DNA from: Trametopsis cervina
Taxonomy: Eukaryota; Basidiomycota; Agaricomycetes; Polyporales; Irpicaceae
Length of the DNA stretch: 64,000 nucleotides
Assembly (NCBI GenBank): GCA_022385755.1
Contig: MU278366.1
Span: forward strand, 186,001-250,000
Direction: 5' to 3'
The notes beneath the pieces are model-generated. The model worked only from the letters and a program-made list of their open reading frames with translations, made no database searches and was not told where the DNA came from. The translations under genes and the position numbers were made by a program. This document shows positions 41,551 to 55,429 of this stretch, piece by piece. Position 1 is the first letter of the stretch. Each line of letters begins with the position of its first letter.

Positions 41551-43502
41551 GTAGCTGAGTGACGTACGGCAGCCAGGGGCTGACCTGTTGCGTCGGCTGC
41601 CCGAGTCCCTAGGCCTTGGGTCTTGAGCTTTGGTGAGCGGGCGGGCGGGCGAGCGAGTGCAGCCATGCCGTACGTGGGATCTTCGCGCGCGTTGCGGAGT
41701 TGGTCGATGTGCTTGCTGTACGGCAGACGGGGTCGGCTGCTGGACCCTTCGGTTAGTGCAGACGCGGATGAGGACGCGTTAAGATGTGTGACGTACCTTG
41801 GGAATTGGGAGCGTGAGCCCGTGTTGTATTTTCATCCCGCCACTCTCCTCTCACTCTCACTCTCCCTCCCATCCCATTGCCTCTGCGCTGCTCTCCCTCT
41901 GCACTGCTCTCGCTCTCTCGTTTCTCTCGCCGTCGCTCTCGTCTCGCTCTCGTCCTCCTCTTCCTCTCTCTCCTCTTTCTCGCCCTCTCACTCTCCTCTC
42001 TCACTCTCTCGTCTCTCTCCTCTTTCTCCCTCTCTCACTCTCTCGTCTCTCTCCTCTTTCTCCCTCTCTCACTCTCTCCCCTCAATGCAACACGCTCCCC
42101 CACGACCCCCGACTCAACCGCTACCGACGTCGGACGCCACGAGACACCCGCACGCTGCTGACGACGCGGTGAGTTGCCCAGATCCGCGCGTGACGTACGA
42201 GCTGATGCGTGCACAGGACACGCGATGGCTTGACGGAGGACGTACGGGCAAGGCGGTTGCGATGAGGACGTGCGAGGCCGTCTGACGCGGCGTTGAGCTG
42301 GCAGCAGTTGACCCCCGCCTCACTCGTCGTCGCTCGATCATGGTAAGTTGTCCGTCCTCCGTGACAGCGTTGTTGCCCCAACACTGACGCGAAGCACAGA
42401 GCGATGTGCGACGTCGGGAGGCCCACGACGCCTCCGCTCTTCGATAACGCCGTCGCCACCGTCCCGCCGCGCGAGCCGAATGCTCGCGCAAGCTACACTG
42501 CAACGCCGGCGGGCGGACTAGTACCTACGACGTCGAATCGCAGAGCCGACGGACGCAGTAGGCCGTCAGTGGCACTGCACGCGCAATCCGGTCGATAGCG
42601 TGCGCTGCGCCGACGTCGGATGACACAGCCGCGGCGCGGTGTGGTAGATCGACGACGCGCCATGCAGAGGTGGCGGCGGGCGTTGAGCGCAGCGCAGACG
42701 GCGATGTTCTGCGGCGCGGGCGTGGCTCGTCCTCGGTACGTCGTGCATTCTCTGTTGATGCATTTCCCCAACGCTGATTTGAAACGTCGCGTCTCGACGT
42801 GTCTCGTGGACGCGTCAAGACGCTCTCCGCTGTGCGGGTGCGGCGTAGTCGTTCAGGGGCGGTAGTCGAAGCGGGACGTCGAGTACTTTGCGAGTGCGCT
42901 GTTGCTGCGATGTCCCCCTTGTGCGAACGTGGACGCGTCTGATTTGCGGCGCATGACGTCGGATTGCGGGACAGCCGAGGCATAGATTGGCGTCGAGTGC
43001 GGGGACTCGTTCCGTAGAGTACTTGTATATCATCTTGGCATGTAGTTTGTGAGCGACGACGGCGTAAGCCGCGTTACTGAAGAGTGCGCTGCAGAGTGGC
43101 GGCGCGGGTGATGACATTGGTGGCCAGGAGGTTGTGCGCGACATCGGTTATAATGACCGACGTCGGATGCGCGCGGCGGGATGGAAAGATCGCAGGCAAT
43201 CAGCCCGTGTGTAAATGCATTGAACTGGGCGCGCAGACGGTCAGTCTGAGTGTAAGGGCGAGCAAAGGCAAAGGGGAGAGAAATGGACGTACAAGACATG
43301 TAGCGCGGGGTCGGCGTGATGTCGCACTGTGTAGCCGCAGTTCAATAGCCTGCGCCGTTGCGGCAGGTCTTGCGGGCGGCGAGAACAGAGGCGGGCGCAG
43401 AGGACGGAAGGAATGTCGCGGGCACGAAGACGGGGGACGATGGCGCTGAGCGCAACAAGCGCAACGAGCTGGACGCGACCACTGCGCGATCGGGTCGATT
43501 GC
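41551..43502. repeat. Tandem ~1.9 kb unit A
   Basis: Runs from GTAGCTGAGTGACGTACGGC to GGTCGATTGC. It repeats as unit B (43503 onward) with the landmarks ACGTACGGCAGCCAGG, CTGGACCCTTCGGTTAG, GACGCGTTAAGATG, the CT tract, CAACACTGACGCGAAGCAC, GTGCACTGCACGCG-like and CGGCAGGTCTTGCGGGCGGC. Seven GACGTC sites (42125, 42409, 42527, 42611, 42874, 42953, 43158, approximate) have counterparts in unit B about 1.9 kb away. Confidence 0.85.
41826..42087. repeat. CT-rich low-complexity tract, unit A
   Basis: About 260 bases almost entirely C and T on the plus strand, CTCTCTCACTCTCTCGTCTCT-type words. Such homopurine-homopyrimidine tracts can form triplex DNA. Translations rich in Ser/Leu here are artefacts of composition. 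Confidence 0.9.
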
Positions 43503-45400
43503 GTAGCTGAGTGACGTACGACATCCAGGGACGGACTTGTTGCGTCGGCTGCCCATGCCTTTGAGCGAGCGAGTGGTGCCCATGTGTTTGGACGAGCGAG
43601 TGCTGCCATGCCGTACGTAGGATCTTCAATCTTCGCGCGCGTTGCGGCGTTGGGTGTTTGCTGTACGGCAGACGGGGATGTGTTGCGGTCGGCTGCTGGA
43701 CCCTTCGGTTAGCGCAGACGCGGATGAGGACGCGTTAAGATGGGTGACGTACCTTGGCGATTTGGAGCGTGAGCCCGTGTTGTCTGTTTCCTCTCGCTAC
43801 TCTCCTCTCACTCTCACTCTCCCTCTCCTCCCATTCCCTCTGTGCTGCTCTCGCGTTCTCGTTTCTCTCTCTTGTTTCTCTCTCGTTTCTCTCTCTCGTT
43901 TCTCTCTCTCGCCGTCGCTCTCTCCTCTCTCTCCTCTTCCACTCCCCTCCTCTCTCTCTCCTCTCTCTCTCCTCTCTCTCACTCTCCCCTCAACGCAATA
44001 CGGTCCCCTGCCAACAACAACTCAACCACGACCGACGTCGGACGCCTCCAAACATCCGCCGCACGCTGCTGACAACGCGGTGAGTCGCCCAGATCCTCAC
44101 GCGACGTACGAGCTGACGCGCGCATAGGACACGCGATGACTTGACGGAGGACGTGCGGACGAGGCGGTGGCGGTGGCGATGAGGCGGTTCGACGCGGTGC
44201 TGAGCTGGCGATGGTGTCCCGCGGCCCAGTCGTCGTCGCTCGATCTAGGTAAGTCGTCCGTCCCCCCGCGACGGTGTTGCCCCAACACTGACGCGAAGCA
44301 CAGAGCGATGTGCGACGTCGGGGGCCCACGACGCCTCCCCGCTCAGGGATAACGCCGTCACCGCCGTCCCGCCGCGCTGGTCGAATGCTCGCGCGAGCTG
44401 CCCTGCAACGCCGGCAGACTGATACCTGCGACGTCGGATTGCAGCACCGACGGACACAGTCCGTCAGTAGCACTGCACGCGCGATCCCCTCGTTAGCGTG
44501 CGCCGACGTCGGTGGACACAGTCGCGGTGCGGTGTGGTGGATCGACGACGCGCCATGCAGAGGCGGCGGCGGCGGGCGTTGAGCGCAGCGTAGATGGCGG
44601 TGTTCTGCGGCGCAGGCGTTTCTCGTCCTCGGTACGTCGTGTTGTGCATTCCCTGCTGATGCGTTTCCGCAACGCTGATGCGAAGCGTCGTGTCCCGACG
44701 CGTCTTGGGGACGCGACAAGCTGTTCTCTGTCGTGCTAGCGCGGCGTGGTCGTTCAGAAGAGGCACTGGAGAGCGGACGTCGCGTACTTCCGCGAGTATG
44801 TACTGCAGCGACGTTCCCCTTGTGCGAACGTGGACGCGTCTGCTGTGTGACGTCGAATTGCGCGACAACCGATGCGCAGATTGGCGTCGGGTGGTGAGAG
44901 TCATGCTGTAGCGTACTTGTATATCGTCTTGCTGTGTAGTTCGTGAGCGGCATTCGCACTGTTGAGGAACGTGCTGAAGGGCGGCGGCGCGGTTCGCGAG
45001 ACTGGGGACCAGGAGTTGTGTGCGCCCGTCGATTATCATGAGCGACGTCGGATGCGCACGGCGCAATAAGGCGGGATGGAAGGATCCCCAGATGATCAGC
45101 CTGCGCGTAGGTGCATCGAACTGAGCGCACACAGTCAGTGCGAGTGCGAGGAAAGAGCAGAGACGAGACGGGCGTACCAGAGATACAGCGCGGGGTGAGC
45201 GCAGTGTCGTCGAACTCGGCCGCACTATGTAGCCGCAGTTCAGTTGTCCACGCCATGGCGGCAGGTCTTGTGGGCGGCGAGAACGGAGGCGGGCGTAGAG
45301 GGCGGAAGGGGAGGTCGCAGGCACGAAGACGGGGGCCGATTACAATGAGCGCAACGAGCGCGACGGGCTGGATGCGACCACTGCAGCGCACACGCTCATC
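43503..45400. repeat. Tandem ~1.9 kb unit B
   Basis: Second copy of unit A, starting GTAGCTGAGTGACGTACGAC and ending near GGATGCGACCACTGC. By eye it is clearly alignable along its length but with many substitutions and indels (CT tract about 60 bases shorter). GACGTC counterparts fall near 44032, 44312, 44430, 44500, 44775, 44848 and 45043. A 470-codon minus-strand open frame here is not kept in unit A. Confidence 0.85.
43793..43990. repeat. CT-rich low-complexity tract, unit B
   Basis: About 200 bases of C and T, with TTTCTCTCT words and a CTCTCCT end. It sits in the same relative place as the tract of unit A, after GAGCCCGTGTTGT. Confidence 0.9.
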
Positions 45401-45810
45401 AGCGACGAGTCAAAAACGACGTCAGAGGGCGCTCACCTCGCAGTCGCAGTTGAGGCTCAGTGGCGCGACGGCAATGCGATGGTTGAGTGCGCGCGCGTGC
45501 CACTTGACGGCAGCTGCTAGACAGAGTGCAGTGAGAGCACCACCAGTGAGGGAGACACCGCGTGCGCTTGACAGTGAGTGAAAGAGACGTCGAGTGGGCC
45601 TCGCAGTGAAGTTGAGTGCAAGGACGTGCGCAGAGGTTAGAGGTTGAAGCCAAACACATGCGCGCCGAGGGACAGAGCCGGTCCGAGGTCGCCTGCAGTG
45701 ACGTGCAATTAAGCGAACGCACACACCGCGCGTCACCATCATCAACAGACGCGAGCTTCGCTCGCGCCACCACGACCCAGCCACACCCGCCGCACTCAAG
45801 TAAGTTTTTC

Positions 45811-47340
45811 GCTGTCCACGGCGATTCCGGGATGACTGCGGTCTACTTACATCTTGTCATTGGTCTCTACGAAATCTTATGCTTGAACGATGTGTACGTG
45901 CTGTTCTCGCCTCACTCATGGTCGGGTGTGACTCACAGGCGTTCTCTCACATCATGTAGCTCAATTAACGGAAAACCCATTTGCCTCAACGCACTCACTC
46001 GACACGAATCCCTTCGATGACCCAAATCCCTATTCGACGTCTACCCCATCTGTGGCCAGTAAACGAGCGCAAGAACTGGAGCAGCGAGAGAGGGATCTAG
46101 AGCGCAGAGAGCAGGAGTTGAATCAAAGAGCCGAACACATACGCCAACATGGTCGTAACAACTGGCCGCCATGTCTGTATCATATTGATTTTATCGTTGG
46201 CTTACCTCTGAATGCTGCTCCGCAGTCTACCCCCTCATCTTCCACTCTATTCAAGACGAAATACCCGAGGCATCAAGACCGCTGATCACAAGACTTTATC
46301 AGCTATGGATGCTCCTCGCCCTCACATTGCTTTTCAACTTCGTTGCTTGTCTTATTCTCCTTATATCCGGCGCCGACGGGATTGGCACATTAATCACCAG
46401 TATCATGTGCGTATTATTTCATTCTACAGCACTTGCGCTCACCTCGTTCGCATGCACCCAGCTTCCTGGTATTTATCACGCCGCTTTCATTCTTCTTGTG
46501 GTATAGGTAAGTACTTGCTCGTTCATTATGCGAGATGTTGTGTGGCAAGCCTGACGACCGCGGCCAAGGCCAATCTACAACGGCTACATGAAGGTACGTT
46601 GCTATACGGTTCGCCGCCGCACAGCTACTCACAGCTTGATAGGAACAAGCGCTTTACTACTGTGCGTTTCATCAACAGTATCCCGCAACCGCTTTAGTTT
46701 ACCGTGATTGTCCACCATAGATATGTATTTCGTGTTTGGGGGATTCCATCTTCTCTTCTCTTTATACGCGTACGTCTTAGCCTATCTTCTCTGAGACACG
46801 TCCATTTCTAACTCCGGATACTTAGTATCATTGGTCCAAAAGGGTACATGATCCCTCGTTCTTACTCGTGAAATCCTACTAATTCTATATAATAGAGCTG
46901 GTGCAGCTGGGATTGTGCAGACCATCGCTGCTTTTGTGGAACGCCATATCGTTGCGGGGATTTTCAGCGCCATTGCCGCCGTCGGCTGGGTTTTACAAGG
47001 ACTGGGCAACGCCTTTTATTTCCGCCAGGTACGCCTACGTCATCATAAAGCCACGATGTTTTGTATTCTGAAACTTGCTTGGCTAGATCTGGGTTCATCG
47101 TAAAGCTGCTGGTCACACATTCGAAAAGGTACGGAACTCGCAGGCAGAGATCTCTCGCAATGACTTCATTCCTTCTACTAGGCCAAGTCTGAACTGGCAA
47201 CGCACGGAGCCAAGGCGTATTTCACAAGAGGTTAAGTTGCTGTTGTACTCCAGAACTGAATGACCGTATAATCTGCTGTTTCTTATGTGGGATAATGTGT
47301 TATCCATACTGTTTCTACGTATACGTATTTATTGTCCAAT
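45811..47340 (+). repeat. Segmental duplication, copy 2 (contains SCAMP copy 2)
   Basis: Direct repeat of 35632-37165. Left boundary is abrupt: upstream of GCTGTCCACGG the sequence is island-derived. Right boundary ATTGTCCAAT is followed by GGAACAATTTAGCACGG, different from copy 1. One 4-base deletion relative to copy 1 lies in an intron (near 46677). Confidence 0.95.
45890..47235 (+). CDS. SCAMP, copy 2
   Basis: Same exon structure as copy 1, shifted by 10179 bases (10175 after a 4-base intron deletion); 260 aa, all splice sites and the frame intact. Only four residue changes: D to E and E to D in or near the coiled coil and the IQEEIPEA segment, L to F in TM1 (LLFNF), and H to R in a loop (VEHHIVAG to VERHIVAG). 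Other coding changes are silent, so both copies look under constraint or are very recent. Its upstream region is replaced about 80 bases before the ATG by island sequence, so transcription probably differs from copy 1. Downstream comes the PABP gene. Confidence 0.92.
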
Positions 47341-47937
47341 GGAACAATTTAGCACGGAAACAAATGGTGTTCCCATTCAAGGCTCTTGCAGTCCATTCCG
47401 TGCCAGAGCTATTCGGCCGTAACCCCAGCCCTATCACGTATGTTATTATGCTTGGTGGTTGGGTCTTTGCAGCATGGCCATGGCCGCTTCCGCCACGAGG
47501 AACAAGCATTGAAACTAGGTATAGGCGCCCGATCCAGCTGATAGTCGGAGTTCGAAACGATAGTACTTGAAGAGACGATTGTGTGATGACCTGCTTTTCT
47601 TCAACCATCATCTAAAGGTCTGTATCCCCATCGCCCTCAACCGTGTTCATAATGTTGAGAATTCTGTCTCGTTCGGTCGCTCCAGGTCAAAAGTTTCTCA
47701 AAAAAATCCTTATAGAAAATCCTTAAAAAGCAGTTTGCCTTGTCGCCTCCTGTGTAAGCCATGCAAATTTCATGTATCAACGCACGCTGACAGTATGCTT
47801 TCCTCGCTGTGCTGTATACCGTGTCTCTGGCTCGATTCGCAAACCCAAACATGCTCTCCTTTCTTTGCTTCTTCAGTCGCAGAAAAGTCCACAAAGCAGT
47901 AACGACCCCCAAACCACATAACTCCTGTATAAAGAAA
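47341..47937. promoter_or_regulatory. Intergenic region SCAMP copy 2 / PABP
   Basis: About 600 bases: probable original 3' flank of SCAMP, then promoter and 5' UTR of the PABP gene. Just before the PABP start there is TGTATAAAGAAAATG. No coding signature in the short frames. A-rich runs around 47700-47730 could matter for PABP autoregulation, which in other fungi uses A-rich 5' UTR tracts; that is inference. Confidence 0.45.
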
Positions 47938-50237
<2,300 letters not shown>

Positions 50238-50671
50238 AGGGCCGCCATCACCCACCATCATCCACTGCCCCGCCCTCCCCCATTCCCATCGTTCACAGGA
50301 TGTTATAATCTCTGCGGACCAGCTTTCGTTACCCTGCTCGCTTACTCGCGTCGTATGTGTTGTTGTACCAGTATTTGTTGACGCCTCCGCCAGCTTCGCT
50401 GCTTGCTCTGTTTGCTTTCGCCAACCCGGCTTATGGGGTTATGTGGTATTAGTCGTTCCTTTGTGTTGTACTTTATCTGAGGAACAGAGAGAGGCAATTG
50501 ACTGCTACGATTGTGTGGTGTGATCTCAGCATGCTGAACAAGGGGATACGTCCTCGTCAGACCAAGCTTGCTCTCACCGCACTTCCGGTGGAAGTGCAAT
50601 ATGTGGGTAATCATACAATTAAGATCGTAAATAGATACAGACATTATGTCTACCAGTGTACACGTCATCCG
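50238..50671. other. Convergent intergenic region PABP / SRP54
   Basis: About 434 bases between two stop codons, holding both 3' UTRs. No gene or RNA recognised. Confidence 0.45.
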
Positions 50672-52822
<2,151 letters not shown>

Positions 52823-52966
52823 CGTGAATATGGGGACAGGGACGAGTAGCGTTTCCGCTAGACGCGCACGAACGGGGAGTGATTTCGGCGCAGCCACAAA
52901 AGGCAATCAGAGCGTTCGCAAGAAACTTCGATCAATTCCACCTGTGCATGTACTACGGCCACCACT

Positions 52967-55429
52967 ATGTCGAGCGAGTCGGAGGACGACGCGATTGATG
53001 ACCTCGAGTTTGAGGAGGCGAGCGAGCCTGAACATGAGATTGATGAAGATATCTTGGGTGCTCTCGAGGAGGACCTGCAGGCGGAGGCGTCTGAGGTCGA
53101 CGAGGTATGGCCAATGAGGTCGGTAGTGGCCAACGCACATGCTCATCGCGTTTCTTGCGGATTTTAGGATTCGGACACTGAAGACTCTGACTCTGGGATG
53201 GATGACGACGACGATGAAGGGGAGGAGCTGCAGCGACATCCTCAACAGTCCGCCATGGGGGTTCAGCCACCGCAAGGAATGAATCAGGATATGGCGCCTC
53301 AACTGTCCACCGTGGGCAACCAATACCGCACACCCTCTCCTAAACTACAATCTCCATCTGAAAATGCCTTGATGATGGTTCAACGTAAGTGGTATCTGCT
53401 CAAATACCTAAATCGCGTAGCTCACGCCGAGGCCACTTAGCACCCTCACCCGCCTCTCGTGGGCGCTCACCCTCCCCTGCAGGTCTGCGCAAGATGCAAC
53501 TCCTGCGCGAGCTAACCTGGCCACGCTCCTTCACCGTCGAAGCCATCTGCGCGATCCCACACCCCGTGCCAACACACTCCCTCGCCTCGTCCCTATGCAT
53601 GACCCATCTCCTCACAGGCTCCGAAGACGGATACATACGCGACTACGACATATTCTCCGCCGTGAACGGTAAGGTTCTTCTCACCGCGCCCCAGCGACAC
53701 CACTGCGGGGTCATGGAGGGCGTGATCAAAGCTGCTCAGATCCGGTATTGGTGGGAGAACCCTGCTGACCTGCGGAACGCACCTATGCCTGCGGACGACA
53801 CGCCGTTGTGTGCACCGCATAGTATGCTCATGCATTCGGACGCGTTGTGGTCGCTCGCTGGAACTGATGTAAGTACAGCTCTTTGCGGCGGATGGGCTAT
53901 GCTGATATTATTGTTCGGGCAGCAAGGCCATATCAACCTTTTCACTGTGAGGCATGAACCGGGGAGACTCATGCATACGCTCTTTGGCCACAGAGGACCT
54001 GTCTCTGCGATGGCTATGCGTCACGACGAGAAGGGGTTCTTCAGCGCAGGATGGGATGGGGAAGCTCTGGTAATTAAAATCTCTATTTCGCGCACGCGAG
54101 GTCGTAGTTAACTATGATCACAGGAATGGGACCTCAACACCGGCCAAATCGTCCGTAACTACACCGCACATCCATCTCAACTCGTCGCAATTGCCGTGCG
54201 TCCGCTGGAGAGCGACTACACGGGTATCGTTCCCTGGGTAGGTCAACCGCGATACAACATCATGCCATCCGCCGCCTCACTTGGTCCTGAGGCGCAAGAA
54301 AATGTCAATATGCTAACTCCTGAACCGGAGATGCAACTCATACCGAAGCAAGAAGACCTGCAGTTGGGACCGCCAGCGCCAGCACCAGACCAAAACCAAC
54401 AGCCACACGCAGACGAGGACGCCAAATCCGACACATCCTTCGACCCGCTCTTCGACGAGTCAGACGGCGACGACCCCTCCGCCGCTGCCCAACAACAAAC
54501 CCAACCCATTCCCTCACAACCGCCACAACCGCAACTAAGTATGCCAAGCGGGCTAGCGGCCCCGCCATCCCAGAACTCCGCGCGACAGGCCATAGGCACA
54601 GGCGCAGCCGCGCCTGCGCCGAAGAACGCCCCGCCTGTGATGGACGCGCTGTCGTACACCATGTTCAGCCCCGACGTCCTCCTGACGGCGAGTATTGACG
54701 GACAGGTGATGCTCTGGGATCGACGCGTGCATACGGCTGGGCGCGGTGTCGGGAGGCTGTGGATGAGCGAGAAGACGCCGCCGTGGTGTGTTTCCGTGAG
54801 TGTCTCCATTTCCAGATTTGTGAATCATCAAAAGAGCGCTGATTGACGGCGGGCGCGGACAGGCATGCTGGAGCGCAGACGGCTCGCAGATCTACGCGGG
54901 CAGGCGGAACGGCGCGATCGACGTATGGGACGTACGACAGACGGGCCAGTCGTTCATGGGTACGCCGCGCATCCTCAAAGTCATCCGGAACCCGCCCTCG
55001 TCGGGCGTCGTGTCGTACGTGTGTGCGTTCCCTGATGGGCGGCATATCGCTTGGTGAGTCTCTCCCCCCTCACGAATTAGTGTGTTATAAGAGGGTAGAA
55101 GCTGATGAGGTGCGTGGGTGGACAGTGCGTCGACGGATAATATTAGGCTGTGGAACGTCGCTGAGGCGGGCGAGCCGGACGCTGTGAGCGGACGGATGAA
55201 GAGCGGGGTACAGTTCAAGATCATACCTGGGCATCACGGGGGTACGATCTCCCAACTACGTGCGTTTACTGTCTCCTGTCATTGTTGTTGTGTTATCGGC
55301 GCGCTGACGACGCGTTGGGTAGTGGTGGACAAGCAGGGACGGTTCCTTGTGAGCGCGAGTAGCAATCGGGGATGGTTTGGGGAGTCGTCGAGGACGGTGT
55401 TTGTACATGATATTAGGAAGAATTGGTGA
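52967..55429 (+). CDS. SPT8: SAGA complex WD40 subunit SPT8
   Basis: WD-repeat subunit of the SAGA coactivator that helps load TBP. Exons 52967-53104, 53168-53384, 53441-53868, 53923-54069, 54124-54795, 54863-55053, 55126-55259, 55323-55429; 677 aa. An acidic N-tail (SSESEDDAIDDLEFEEASEP) precedes the beta propeller: CMTHLLTGSEDGYIRDYDIF, GHINLFTVRHEPGRLMHTLF, GHRGPVSAMAMRHDEKGFFS, AGWDGEALEWDLNTGQIVRN, LTASIDGQVMLWDRRVH, IYAGRRNGAIDVWDVRQTG, STDNIRLWNVAE. A long Pro/Gln/Ala insertion between blades (about residues 340-470) is low-complexity. It ends TVFVHDIRKNW. Identification is by the characteristic GSEDGYIRDYDIF and AGWDGEAL motifs. Confidence 0.94.

Larger units (their letters stand above)
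37880..45810. repeat. CpG-rich repeat island without recognisable genes
   Basis: About 7.9 kb with very different texture from the rest: CpG-dense, no plausible spliced gene on either strand, and about 32 copies of GACGTC, often as CGACGTCGG. It divides into a left array of degenerate 0.5-0.85 kb units (about 38.1-41.5 kb) and two tandem units of about 1.9 kb (41.55-45.4 kb). All share anchors such as GCCGTGATA-CTCAAGCGC, ACGTACGGCAGCCAGG, GTAGATAGCCGCGGTACG and AAGCGATCTTGCTCGCC. Neither terminal repeats nor transposase/RT motifs were seen. Flanked by direct SCAMP copies. Many AGGTACGC donor-like sites occur on the minus strand. Nature unknown. Confidence 0.8.

Noticed and set aside
41623..42285. 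220-codon plus-strand frame with Ser/Leu repeats
   Set aside because: Most of it is the CT microsatellite read as SLSLS; no conservation of frame in unit B.
43979..45391. A 470-codon open frame on the minus strand inside tandem unit B
   Set aside because: Composition is Arg/Ser/Pro/Ala-rich as expected from CpG-rich non-coding DNA. The homologous stretch of unit A does not keep the frame, no domain is visible and no consistent splice structure was found.
37880..45810. Telomere or CRISPR-like interpretation of the island
   Set aside because: No TTAGGG runs, and repeats are long, degenerate and irregularly spaced; the host is eukaryotic.
35632..47340. Assembly artefact as sole explanation of the SCAMP duplication
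   Set aside because: About 28 scattered substitutions, an intron indel and different flanks on each side are hard to explain by misassembly of one locus, although haplotype mixing cannot be fully excluded from sequence alone.
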